A stretch of 5,318 nucleotides of DNA. Origin: Pseudomonadota bacterium. GTDB lineage: Bacteria > Pseudomonadota > Alphaproteobacteria > ATCC43930 > CGMCC-115725. Where the stretch lies: contig JAJYIC010000201.1 of assembly GCA_021790295.1 (NCBI GenBank), positions 1-5,318 of the forward strand. Reading direction: 5' to 3'. The notes beneath the pieces are model-generated. The model searched no databases. It was given only the letters and a program-made list of their open reading frames with translations, and had not been told where the DNA came from. Of the stretch, positions 1 to 5,318 are shown piece after piece. How positions within the stretch are numbered: position 1 is the stretch's first letter; the number at the start of each line of letters is the position of its first letter. A program made the translations under genes and the position numbers.

Positions 1-944
1 TCTACAGCGGGCCGATGTTCCGCTATGAGAGGCCGCAGAAAGGGCGTTTGCGCCAGTTTCATCAGATCGGCGTCGAGCTTTTGGGGGTGGCGGGCGCGCA
101 AGGAGATGTCGAGGTCATCGCCCTCGGCAACCGCATTCTCGACGCGCTCGGCCTCAAAGGGCGCACCGCGCTCGAAATCAACACTCTCGGAGACCCGGAA
201 AGCCGCCGGCGCTATCGCGACGCGCTCGTTTCCTATTTTTCGGCCCGCCGGCGCGAACTTTCCGAAGACAGCCGCCTGCGCCTCGAACGCAATCCCTTGC
301 GCATCCTCGACTCGAAAGACGAGGCCGACAAAAGGCTTTTTCTGAACGCGCCTGTTTTCAGCGACTACCTCGATGACGTCTCGCGCGATCGTTTCGCCCG
401 GGTGTGTGCGGGGCTCGACCGTTTCGGCATCCCGTATAGGCAAAATCCGCACCTCGTGCGCGGGCTCGATTATTACACGCATACCGCTTTCGAATTTGTC
501 AGCGGCGAACTCGGGGCGCAGGGAACCGTCCTCGGCGGCGGGCGTTACGACGGCCTCGTCGAGTTGATGGGAGGGCCGGCGATGCCCGGAGTCGGCTGGG
601 CCGCGGGGATAGAGCGCCTCGCCTCCCTGATCGCCGCGCCGCCGCCGCCGCGGCCGATCGCCGTAGTCCCGGTCGGGGAGGCCGCGGAAGCGGCATGCGA
701 GACTCTCGCCGAAGATCTGCGCAGCCTCGGTCTTCCCGTCGATCTCGGCTATTCGGGCAATCTCGGACGGCGTTTGCGCCGGGCCAACAAGATCCGCGCG
801 CGCGCGGCCGTGCTCGTCGGCGAAGAGGAATTGGGGCGCGGCTTGGCAACCCTGCGCGATCTCGACAGCGGGGCGCAGGAGGAGGTGCCTTTTGGCGAAC
901 TCGCCTTGCGCCTGGACGCGCTTTTGCGCTCCGGGGAACAATGA
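1..944 (+). CDS. hisS: Histidyl-tRNA synthetase, 3' part (5' end outside window)
   Basis: Cytoplasmic class II aminoacyl-tRNA synthetase that activates histidine with ATP and charges tRNA-His. The first complete codon is at 3 (Tyr), and the reading frame is open to the left edge, so the ATG at 15 is an internal Met and not the start. By comparison with E. coli HisRS roughly the first 100-110 residues are missing, including motif 1. Visible in order: class II motif 2 (GPMFRYERPQKGR, ending RQFHQ) at the very start; the histidine-binding motif VRGLDYYT near 460-485; a second histidine motif GGGRYDGL near 537-560; motif 3 (GVGWAAGIERL) near 588-620; then a C-terminal anticodon-binding domain starting around IAVVPVG (about 658). 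The TGA stop at 942-944 overlaps the prfA start. Identification is firm from the signature motifs; a HisZ-type paralogue is unlikely because both histidine motifs and the anticodon-binding domain are intact. Confidence 0.97.
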   Translation, partial: YSGPMFRYERPQKGRLRQFHQIGVELLGVAGAQGDVEVIALGNRILDALGLKGRTALEINTLGDPESRRRYRDALVSYFSARRRELSEDSRLRLERNPLRILDSKDEADKRLFLNAPVFSDYLDDVSRDRFARVCAGLDRFGIPYRQNPHLVRGLDYYTHTAFEFVSGELGAQGTVLGGGRYDGLVELMGGPAMPGVGWAAGIERLASLIAAPPPPRPIAVVPVGEAAEAACETLAEDLRSLGLPVDLGYSGNLGRRLRRANKIRARAAVLVGEEELGRGLATLRDLDSGAQEEVPFGELALRLDALLRSGEQ

Positions 945-2023
945 TGGAAGCCGCTTTCGAGCTGCGTCTCGACGAGATCCTGCGCCGCCACAAGGAGATC
1001 GGGGACGCGCTGCAAAATCCTTTTCTCGCCGCTCAGCAGCTTGCCGGTTTGGCGAAGGAGTTGAAAGACCTCGACCCGATCGTCAAGGAGATCGCTCTTC
1101 TTTATCGCGCCCGCGAGGAAAGCGCCTCTCTCGCGGAGATGGCGAAATCAGGCGAGGATATGGAGCTGCGCGAGCTTGCCCTTGCCGAACTCGAAGCTTT
1201 GCGCGGGGAACTTTCCTCCCTCGAGCGGCGGGTCAAGCTTGCGCTTTTGCCGAAAGACCGCGATGACGAAAGGGGCGCCATTCTCGAAGTTCGCGCCGGA
1301 ACCGGAGGCGAAGAGGCGGCGCTTTTCGCCGCCGCCCTGTTCCGCATGTATCAGCGTTATGCCGCTTTGCGCGGTTGGCGTTTCGAGCTTCTCCATTATT
1401 CCGAGACGCCTCTCGCAGGCGCCAAAGAGGCGAGCGCGCTTGTGAGCGGGCGCGGCGTCTTTGCCCGTCTCAAATTCGAATCGGGTGTGCATCGCGTCCA
1501 GCGCGTCCCCGAGACCGAGGCGCAAGGCCGCATCCACACTTCGGCGGCGACCGTTGCCGTCCTCCCCGAAGCCGAAGAGGTCGATGTGCGCATCGACGAG
1601 AAGGATCTGCGCATCGACGTCTTTCGCGCGAGCGGGCCCGGAGGGCAATCGGTCAACACCACCGACAGCGCCGTTCGCATCACCCATCTGCCAAGCGGGA
1701 TCGTCGTCATCCAGCAGGACGAAAAATCGCAGCACAAAAACAAGGCGAAAGCGTTGAAGGTTTTGCGCTCGCGTCTTTACGAGGCCGAAAGAGAGGCGCG
1801 CGAAGCGGCGCGCGCCGCGGAACGCAAAAGCCAGGTCGGCAGCGGCGACCGTTCGCAAAGGATCCGCACCTACAACTTTCCCCAGGGCCGCGTCAGCGAT
1901 CACCGCATCGACCTCACCCTTTACAAGATCGAAAAGGTGATGAGCGGGGAGGCTCTGGACGAGATCATCGATCCCCTTCTTGCCGCAGAGGAAGCGGCCC
2001 GTCTTGCCGCGGCCCTGGCGTGA
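941..2023 (+). CDS. prfA: Peptide chain release factor 1 (RF1)
   Basis: Recognises UAA and UAG stop codons in the ribosomal A site and triggers hydrolysis of peptidyl-tRNA. The product is 360 residues, the same length as E. coli RF1. The codon-reading tripeptide is P190-E191-T192 (the PxT class typical of RF1; RF2 has SPF). The catalytic GGQ is at residues 234-236 inside GPGGQSVN, followed by the conserved TTDSAVRITHLPSG and SQHKNKAKAL segments and the C-terminal RTYNFPQGRVSDHRI block. The N-terminal 100 residues are helical and charged, as in domain 1 of the family. I chose ATG 941, which gives an ATGA overlap with the hisS stop. A second ATG follows directly at 944 and could be used instead, removing one residue; a GGGG at 933-936 is the only Shine-Dalgarno-like sequence. 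The frame stays open upstream into hisS, but that extension is arginine-rich shadow sequence and is not RF1-like. Confidence 0.97.
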   Translation: MMEAAFELRLDEILRRHKEIGDALQNPFLAAQQLAGLAKELKDLDPIVKEIALLYRAREESASLAEMAKSGEDMELRELALAELEALRGELSSLERRVKLALLPKDRDDERGAILEVRAGTGGEEAALFAAALFRMYQRYAALRGWRFELLHYSETPLAGAKEASALVSGRGVFARLKFESGVHRVQRVPETEAQGRIHTSAATVAVLPEAEEVDVRIDEKDLRIDVFRASGPGGQSVNTTDSAVRITHLPSGIVVIQQDEKSQHKNKAKALKVLRSRLYEAEREAREAARAAERKSQVGSGDRSQRIRTYNFPQGRVSDHRIDLTLYKIEKVMSGEALDEIIDPLLAAEEAARLAAALA

Positions 2024-2886
2024 GCGTCGAAGAGATTCTCGCCAAGGCCGCCCGGCGCTTTGCCGATGCGGGCGTCGAACAGCCGAGGCGGCGCGCGCGA
2101 TCCCTTCTTGCCGCCGCACTTTGTTGCGATCCCGCTTCTCTTCTCGCCCATCCCGAACGCGAAGTCGGCCTTCCAGAGGAAGAAAGGTTTGCCTCCTTTC
2201 AGGCCCGCATGCTCGCGCGCGAACCTTTCTCGCGCATCCTTGGACGACGCGAATTCTGGGGCCTCGACTTTGCCCTTTCGGCCGAGACTTTCGACCCTCG
2301 TCCCGAAACCGAAACCGTGGTCGAAGCCGTCCTCGACGAGATAAAAGACCGCAACGCCGCGCTGTTTCTGCTCGATCTCGGCACCGGCTCGGGCGCGCTT
2401 CTGCTTTCGCTCTTGAGCGAATTGCCCCACGCGCTGGGGGTCGGGGTCGATCGGCTCGAAGGCGCCGCCACGGCGGCGCGATCGAATGCCCTCTCTCTCG
2501 GTCTTGGCGGGCGCGCGCTTATTCTTGCCGGCGATTGGGGAGGGGCGCTTAGAGGCGGGTTCGATATCGTCGTCTCCAACCCGCCTTATATCGCCACCGG
2601 CGCGCTTCCCCTTCTGCCGCCCGAAGTGCGCTTTCATGATCCCCGTTCCGCTCTCGACGGCGGCGCGGACGGGCGCGAGGCTTACCGGGTTATCGCGCGC
2701 GACTTGCCGCGGCTTCTCGCTCCGGGCGGAATTTTCGCTTGCGAACTCGGCGCCGCGGAAGAGGGCGCCGTGCGCGCGATCCTCGCGTCTTGCGGGTTCG
2801 AGGCGGCAAGCGTCAAAGCCGATCTTGCGGGCATCCCGCGCGCTCTTCTCGCCCGCCGCGGCGGGCATAAGGGGCAAAAACCTTGA
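2020..2886 (+). CDS. prmC: Release factor glutamine N5-methyltransferase
   Basis: SAM-dependent methyltransferase (PrmC/HemK family) that methylates the glutamine of the GGQ motif in RF1 and RF2, increasing termination efficiency. The product is 288 residues, close to the 277 of the E. coli protein. An N-terminal helical domain covers about residues 1-75. It is followed by F-D-PRPETE (about 91-98, the family's substrate-proximal motif), the SAM-binding motif I DLGTGSGA at 119-126, an acidic D144 in the motif II position, and the catalytic NPPY at 187-190, which holds the substrate glutamine. The start is GTG at 2020: it overlaps the prfA stop as GTGA and restores the full N-terminal domain. 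The first ATG in frame (about 2209) would delete 63 conserved residues. The gene sits directly behind its substrate gene prfA, a common arrangement that implies coupled translation. Confidence 0.95.
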   Translation: MSVEEILAKAARRFADAGVEQPRRRARSLLAAALCCDPASLLAHPEREVGLPEEERFASFQARMLAREPFSRILGRREFWGLDFALSAETFDPRPETETVVEAVLDEIKDRNAALFLLDLGTGSGALLLSLLSELPHALGVGVDRLEGAATAARSNALSLGLGGRALILAGDWGGALRGGFDIVVSNPPYIATGALPLLPPEVRFHDPRSALDGGADGREAYRVIARDLPRLLAPGGIFACELGAAEEGAVRAILASCGFEAASVKADLAGIPRALLARRGGHKGQKP

Positions 2887-2898
2887 AGGCTCTAAGGC

Positions 2899-2927
2899 TT
2901 GACGGCGCAAGGCGGCTCTCTTAGGCT
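2899..2927 (+). promoter_or_regulatory. Putative sigma-70-type promoter for ihfB and downstream genes
   Basis: In the 70-base gap between prmC and ihfB there is a TTGACG at 2899-2904 (5 of 6 to the consensus -35) and, after a 17-base spacer, TAGGCT at 2922-2927. The latter keeps only the most conserved T, A and final T of a -10 box. Such weak, GC-rich -10 boxes behind a strong TTGAC are common in alphaproteobacterial promoters. The predicted transcription start would be near 2934, giving a leader of about 23 bases before the ihfB ATG. No terminator hairpin was seen between prmC and this site, so read-through from the upstream operon is also possible. Confidence 0.5.
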
Positions 2928-2940
2928 CGGCTTTGCCAAA

Positions 2941-2948
2941 GGGAGAGG
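2941..2948 (+). promoter_or_regulatory. Ribosome binding site of ihfB
   Basis: GGGAGAGG lies 8 bases before ATG 2957 and is the clearest Shine-Dalgarno-like sequence near this gene. It decides the start: an in-frame TTG at 2933 would add eight residues (LPKGEARA) that are not part of the family. It would also place the start codon on or before the predicted transcription start near 2934. Confidence 0.65.
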
Positions 2949-2956
2949 CGCGGGCG

Positions 2957-3250
2957 ATGACAAAATCGGAACTCATCCAGAAACTCGCCGAAAGAAATCC
3001 GGATCTCCACCAGCGTGATGCCGAGACCGTCGTCGGAGCGATCTTTGGCGAGATCGCCGCCGCGCTCTCTCGCGGCGACCGGGTCGAACTGAGGGGTTTT
3101 GGCGCCTTTTCGGTCAAGCACCGCGGCGCCCGGCTCGGCCGCAATCCGCGCACCGGCGAAGGCGTGCGCGTCGCCGCAAAGCACATCCCCTTTTTCAAGA
3201 CGGGGAAAGGGCTGCGCGACCGCCTCAACCAGGGCGACAAGAAGCCCTGA
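2957..3250 (+). CDS. ihfB: Integration host factor subunit beta
   Basis: Small DNA-bending nucleoid protein of the HU/IHF family (97 residues; E. coli IHF-beta is 94). As a heterodimer with IhfA it binds specific sites and bends DNA by about 180 degrees, acting in transcription, replication initiation and recombination. The sequence opens with MTKSELIQKLAERNP and carries VELRGFGAFSVKHR at 43-56, including E44 and R46 at the positions used by E. coli IHF-beta for sequence readout. The beta-arm has RNPRTGE at 62-68, with P64 as the intercalating proline. The end KHIPFFKTGKGLRDRLN is typical of the beta subunit rather than HU or IhfA. It starts the second block of the window and probably has its own promoter. 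In many alphaproteobacteria ihfB is also followed by a DUF1049 gene and trpF. A generic HU is the main alternative, and E44/R46 argue against it. Confidence 0.95.
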   Translation: MTKSELIQKLAERNPDLHQRDAETVVGAIFGEIAAALSRGDRVELRGFGAFSVKHRGARLGRNPRTGEGVRVAAKHIPFFKTGKGLRDRLNQGDKKP

Positions 3251-3282
3251 AGGCTCTTCGCGCCGGCCGCAGGCCGCAGCAG

Positions 3283-3609
3283 ATGCGGGCCTTTTTCTGG
3301 GCGGCGGTTTTCTTGGCCGTTATCCTCGCCGTCGATTTTGCCGCCTCGAACCGGGAAGCCGTAGCGATCCAGTTGTGGCCCTTTCCTTACAAACTCGATT
3401 TGAAGCTTTATCTTCTCGTCATCCTTCTCTTGTTTGTCGGATTTTTCGCCGGCAGGATCCTCGCCTGGTTCGGCGCCCATCGCCTGCGCCGCGAATTGCG
3501 CCGGAAGGGCGAGAGGATCACGGCGCTCGAACGCGAGCTCTCTTTCCGGCAAGGGCAAACGGCGGGCGCAAAGGAAGGAGCTTTTCCCCCTCCCGCAGCG
3601 CGCGGGTGA
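3283..3609 (+). CDS. LapA-like (DUF1049) small inner-membrane protein
   Basis: A 108-residue membrane protein with the layout of the LapA/DUF1049 family. Hydrophobic helix 1 covers about residues 3-21 and ends at the family-typical A-S-N-R. A short loop follows (V-A-I-Q-L-W-P-F-P, about 27-35), then hydrophobic helix 2 at about 40-63 with a G-F-F-A-G-R motif, then a basic, probably coiled-coil cytoplasmic segment (about 66-88, HRLRRELRRK). In E. coli, LapA works with LapB (YciM) in controlling lipopolysaccharide synthesis via LpxC turnover; whether this copy does so is not shown, and no lapB is visible here. The ATG at 3283 lies 32 bases after ihfB and has no clear Shine-Dalgarno sequence. 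The last nine residues, AFPPPAARG, and the stop codon are encoded by a palindromic element, so the tail is probably not ancestral. Family assignment is good; function is inferred. Confidence 0.85.
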   Translation: MRAFFWAAVFLAVILAVDFAASNREAVAIQLWPFPYKLDLKLYLLVILLLFVGFFAGRILAWFGAHRLRRELRRKGERITALERELSFRQGQTAGAKEGAFPPPAARG

Positions 3610-3622
3610 GGGGGCGAAAAGC
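3580..3622. repeat. GC-rich imperfect palindrome (REP-like) overlapping the lapA 3' end
   Basis: The left arm (3580-3596, GCTTTTCCCCCTCCCGC) pairs with the right arm (3602-3622) around a five-base loop at 3597-3601. I count 17 pairs: six at the base (3580-3585 with 3617-3622), then after a two-base bulge (3615-3616) seven pairs with 3608-3614, and four more near the loop interrupted by single bulges at 3607 and 3604. The C-rich arm, the G-rich arm and the GGGTGAGGGGG core resemble palindromic dispersed repeats seen in many GC-rich proteobacterial genomes. No T run follows on either strand, so it is not a classical intrinsic terminator, although it could slow polymerase or protect the 3' end of an ihfB-lapA message. 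With only one copy in the window, repeat status is inference; the hairpin itself is directly visible. Confidence 0.65.
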
Positions 3623-3666
3623 CCCGCCTCGCATTCCCTCCAACCTCCGCCCATATCCCTAAAGCG
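3623..3666 (+). other. Pyrimidine-rich trpF leader without Shine-Dalgarno
   Basis: Between the palindrome and the trpF ATG, positions 3623-3660 contain only 8 purines in 38 bases and include CCTCC at 3637-3641 and again at 3644-3648, which resemble the anti-Shine-Dalgarno sequence itself. The only purine cluster near the start is AAAGCG directly abutting the ATG. I see no convincing promoter, leader peptide with tandem Trp codons, or attenuator here. Confidence 0.5.
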
Positions 3667-4305
3667 ATGAGCGTTCTGGCGAAGATTTGCGGACTGAAGA
3701 GCGAGGAGGCGGTCGAGGCGGCGCTTCGAGGAGGTGCGGCTTATCTCGGTTTTGTCTTTTACCCGCAAAGCCCGCGGGCGGTCGGCGCCGAAGAGGCGGC
3801 GCGCCTTTCGGCGGGGGTTCCAAAAGGGGTTTGCCGCGTCGGGCTTTTTGTCGATGCCGGAGACGAAAGGATCGCCGCCGTTCTCGAGGAGGCGCCGCTC
3901 GATCTTCTGCAACTGCACGGAAGCGAAAGCCCCGAAAGGGTGGAGGCTCTCAAAAGGCGTTTCGGGCTTCCGGTGATGAAGGCGATCAAGATCGCCGGGG
4001 AAAAGGATCTCGCGGCCGCTGTTCCTTATGAGGAAAGTGCCGATCTCCTCCTCTTCGATGCAAAGTCTCCGCCGGGGGCGCTTCCCGGCGGCAACGGGCT
4101 TCTTTTCGATTGGCGGCTTCTTGCCGGCCGCCGCTGGCGCCGCCCGTGGATGCTTTCGGGCGGTCTCGACGCCGAAATCTTACCCGAAGCCGTAAAGGTT
4201 TCGGGGGCGCGCCTTGTCGATGTCTCTTCCGGGGTCGAAACCGCCCCCGGACAGAAGGACGCGGCAAAGATCCGCGCCTTTCTTGCGGCCGCCGGTTGCC
4301 TTTGA
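3667..4305 (+). CDS. trpF: Phosphoribosylanthranilate isomerase
   Basis: Catalyses the Amadori rearrangement of N-(5-phosphoribosyl)anthranilate to CdRP, the third step of tryptophan synthesis from chorismate. The 212-residue length fits a monofunctional TrpF (beta/alpha)8 barrel. Visible landmarks: KICGL at 6-10 with catalytic base C8; LGFVFYPQSPR at 27-37; RVGLFVD at 57-63; LLQLHGSE at 80-87; LLFDAK with the catalytic acid D131; LPGGNG near 139-144; and the C-terminal phosphate-binding strands LSGGL and VDVSSGVE. The ATG at 3667 gives exactly the family's N-terminus. There is no recognisable Shine-Dalgarno sequence before it; the leader is pyrimidine-rich. The stop is 9 bases before trpB, indicating co-transcription. 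There is no fusion to TrpC, unlike the E. coli bifunctional enzyme. Confidence 0.96.
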   Translation: MSVLAKICGLKSEEAVEAALRGGAAYLGFVFYPQSPRAVGAEEAARLSAGVPKGVCRVGLFVDAGDERIAAVLEEAPLDLLQLHGSESPERVEALKRRFGLPVMKAIKIAGEKDLAAAVPYEESADLLLFDAKSPPGALPGGNGLLFDWRLLAGRRWRRPWMLSGGLDAEILPEAVKVSGARLVDVSSGVETAPGQKDAAKIRAFLAAAGCL

Positions 4306-4309
4306 GGGG
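4304..4309 (+). promoter_or_regulatory. Ribosome binding site of trpB, overlapping the trpF stop
   Basis: GAGGGG begins inside the TGA stop of trpF (4303-4305) and ends 5 bases before ATG 4315. Ribosomes finishing trpF would sit on this site, so translational coupling of the two genes is likely. Confidence 0.6.
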
Positions 4310-4314
4310 CGAGA

Positions 4315-5318
4315 ATGACGGTTCCTAACAGCTTTCGCACCGGTCCCGACGGAGAGGGACATTTCGGCATCTATGGCGGCCGCTTTGTCGCCGAGACCTT
4401 GATGCCGCTCATTCTCGCGGTCGAAAAAGCGTACCGGGAGGCGCGCCTCGACCCCTCTTTCGCCGCCGAGCTCGACTATTACCTCGAACACTATGTCGGA
4501 CGTCCGAGCCCTCTTTATTTCGCCGAACGCCTGACGCGCCATTGGGGCGGCGCCAAAATCTATCTGAAGCGCGACGAGCTCAACCACACGGGCGCGCACA
4601 AGATCAACAATGTTCTCGGCCAGGTCCTGCTCGCGCGGCGCATGGGAAGGCGGCGGATCATTGCCGAAACCGGAGCCGGCCAGCACGGGGTGGCAACCGC
4701 GACTGCCTGCGCGCTCTTCGATCTTCCCTGCATCGTCTATATGGGGGCGACCGATATCGAACGGCAAAAGCCCAACGTCTTCCGCATGAAGCTTTTGGGC
4801 GCCGAGGTCGTCCCCGTCAGGTCGGGAACCGCGACCCTCAAAGACGCGATGAACGAGGCTTTGCGCGACTGGGTCGCCCATGTCGAAGACACCTATTACG
4901 TGATCGGGACGGTTGCGGGTCCTCACCCATACCCGATGATGGTGCGCGATTTTCAATGCGTGATCGGACGCGAGGTGAGAAGCCAGATCGAAAAGGCCGA
5001 AGGCCGCCTTCCCGACACTCTCCTCGCCTGCATCGGCGGCGGCTCCAATGCGATGGGGCTTTTCCATCCTTTTCTCGACGAGCCTCGGGTCGCGATGATC
5101 GGCGTCGAAGCGGCGGGCCTCGGGCTTGAAACAGGGCGTCATGCGGCCTCTCTCAACGGCGGCCTGCCGGGGGTTCTGCACGGCAATCGCACCTATCTTC
5201 TGCAGGACGACGACGGTCAGATCCGCGAAGCGCATTCGATTTCGGCGGGGCTCGATTACCCGGGGATCGGGCCCGAACACGCCTGGCTCCACGATCAGGG
5301 CCGCATCCACTATGTCGC
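4315..5318 (+). CDS. trpB: Tryptophan synthase beta chain, 5' part (3' end outside window)
   Basis: Pyridoxal-phosphate enzyme that condenses indole with L-serine to give tryptophan; it works as an alpha2-beta2 complex with TrpA, receiving indole through an internal tunnel. The frame runs open from ATG 4315 to the right edge, giving 334 complete codons of an expected total near 400. Visible: GIYGGRFVAETLMP at 18-31; GRPSPLY at 62-68; the PLP-lysine region HTGAHKINN with K96; AETGAGQHGVATATA at 117-131 with the catalytic glutamate E118; YMGATDIERQKPNVFRM at 142-158; GTVAGPHPYP at 198-207; and the PLP-phosphate loop GGGSNA at 241-246. This matches the TrpB1 type that pairs with TrpA, not the long-form TrpB2. 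The last part, including the C-terminal PLP-ring contact, lies outside. trpA is expected immediately downstream. Confidence 0.97.
   Translation, partial: MTVPNSFRTGPDGEGHFGIYGGRFVAETLMPLILAVEKAYREARLDPSFAAELDYYLEHYVGRPSPLYFAERLTRHWGGAKIYLKRDELNHTGAHKINNVLGQVLLARRMGRRRIIAETGAGQHGVATATACALFDLPCIVYMGATDIERQKPNVFRMKLLGAEVVPVRSGTATLKDAMNEALRDWVAHVEDTYYVIGTVAGPHPYPMMVRDFQCVIGREVRSQIEKAEGRLPDTLLACIGGGSNAMGLFHPFLDEPRVAMIGVEAAGLGLETGRHAASLNGGLPGVLHGNRTYLLQDDDGQIREAHSISAGLDYPGIGPEHAWLHDQGRIHYV

Noticed and set aside
695..940. N-terminal extension of the prfA frame into hisS
   Set aside because: The extra residues are arginine-rich shadow of hisS in another frame. RF1 homologues start at the MEAAFELRL region, and the overlap start at 941 is typical.
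1375..2019. N-terminal extension of the prmC frame inside prfA
   Set aside because: It is arginine-rich shadow sequence of prfA. PrmC family length and its N-terminal domain are fully accounted for from the GTG at 2020.
3264..3276. Small hairpin CGGCC-GCA-GGCCG between ihfB and lapA
   Set aside because: It has only five pairs with a three-base loop and no T run, and is likely to occur by chance in this GC-rich DNA; too weak to call a terminator or regulator.
3654..3659. TATCCC as a -10 box for a trpF promoter
   Set aside because: No acceptable -35 box lies 16-18 bases upstream, and the surrounding sequence is simply pyrimidine-rich.
3610..3666. Possible trp attenuator or leader peptide upstream of trpF
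   Set aside because: There is no short open frame with tandem Trp codons, no terminator/antiterminator pair with a T run, and the gap is too short. The hairpin present is better described as a REP-like palindrome.
1921..3918. A 665-codon open frame on the minus strand across prmC, ihfB, lapA and trpF
   Set aside because: It lies opposite five recognisable genes, is arginine/alanine/proline-rich and has no recognisable domain. Its length reflects the scarcity of stop codons in the antisense frame of GC-rich genes.
4180..5310. A 376-codon minus-strand open frame opposite trpB
   Set aside because: It mirrors the conserved TrpB frame codon for codon, shows no family motif, and has no independent promoter or ribosome binding site that I can see.

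Overview
The window is a gene-dense, visibly GC-rich stretch of bacterial chromosome with all seven genes on the + strand. The protein sequences (an RF1 with a PET anticodon-reading tripeptide, an IHF beta subunit, a DUF1049/LapA-like membrane protein next to trpF-trpB) and the gene order point to an alphaproteobacterium. I cannot name the genus from the sequence alone.

Layout. Positions 1-2886 hold a translation block: the 3' part of hisS (histidyl-tRNA synthetase), then prfA (peptide chain release factor 1), then prmC (the methyltransferase that modifies the GGQ glutamine of release factors). The three genes overlap by a few bases (ATGA at 941-944, GTGA at 2020-2023), so they are almost certainly co-transcribed and translationally coupled. 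A 70-base gap (2887-2956) follows, with a plausible sigma-70 type promoter. It leads into a second block: ihfB (integration host factor beta), a small two-helix LapA/DUF1049 membrane protein, trpF (phosphoribosylanthranilate isomerase) and trpB (tryptophan synthase beta, cut by the right edge). trpA would be expected just beyond the window.

Functionally, the first block charges tRNA-His, terminates translation at UAA/UAG and matures the release factor. The second begins with a nucleoid architectural protein and ends with two tryptophan-pathway enzymes (the isomerase step and the final serine plus indole condensation). The most notable non-coding structure is a GC-rich imperfect palindrome at 3580-3622. 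It contains the lapA stop codon, encodes the last residues of LapA, and resembles the dispersed REP-like palindromes of GC-rich proteobacterial genomes. It is followed by a pyrimidine-rich trpF leader with no recognisable Shine-Dalgarno sequence.

I found no rRNA, tRNA, CRISPR array, insertion sequence, phage or defence gene, and no evidence for an undescribed system. This is mostly conserved housekeeping DNA, and the findings below are modest.
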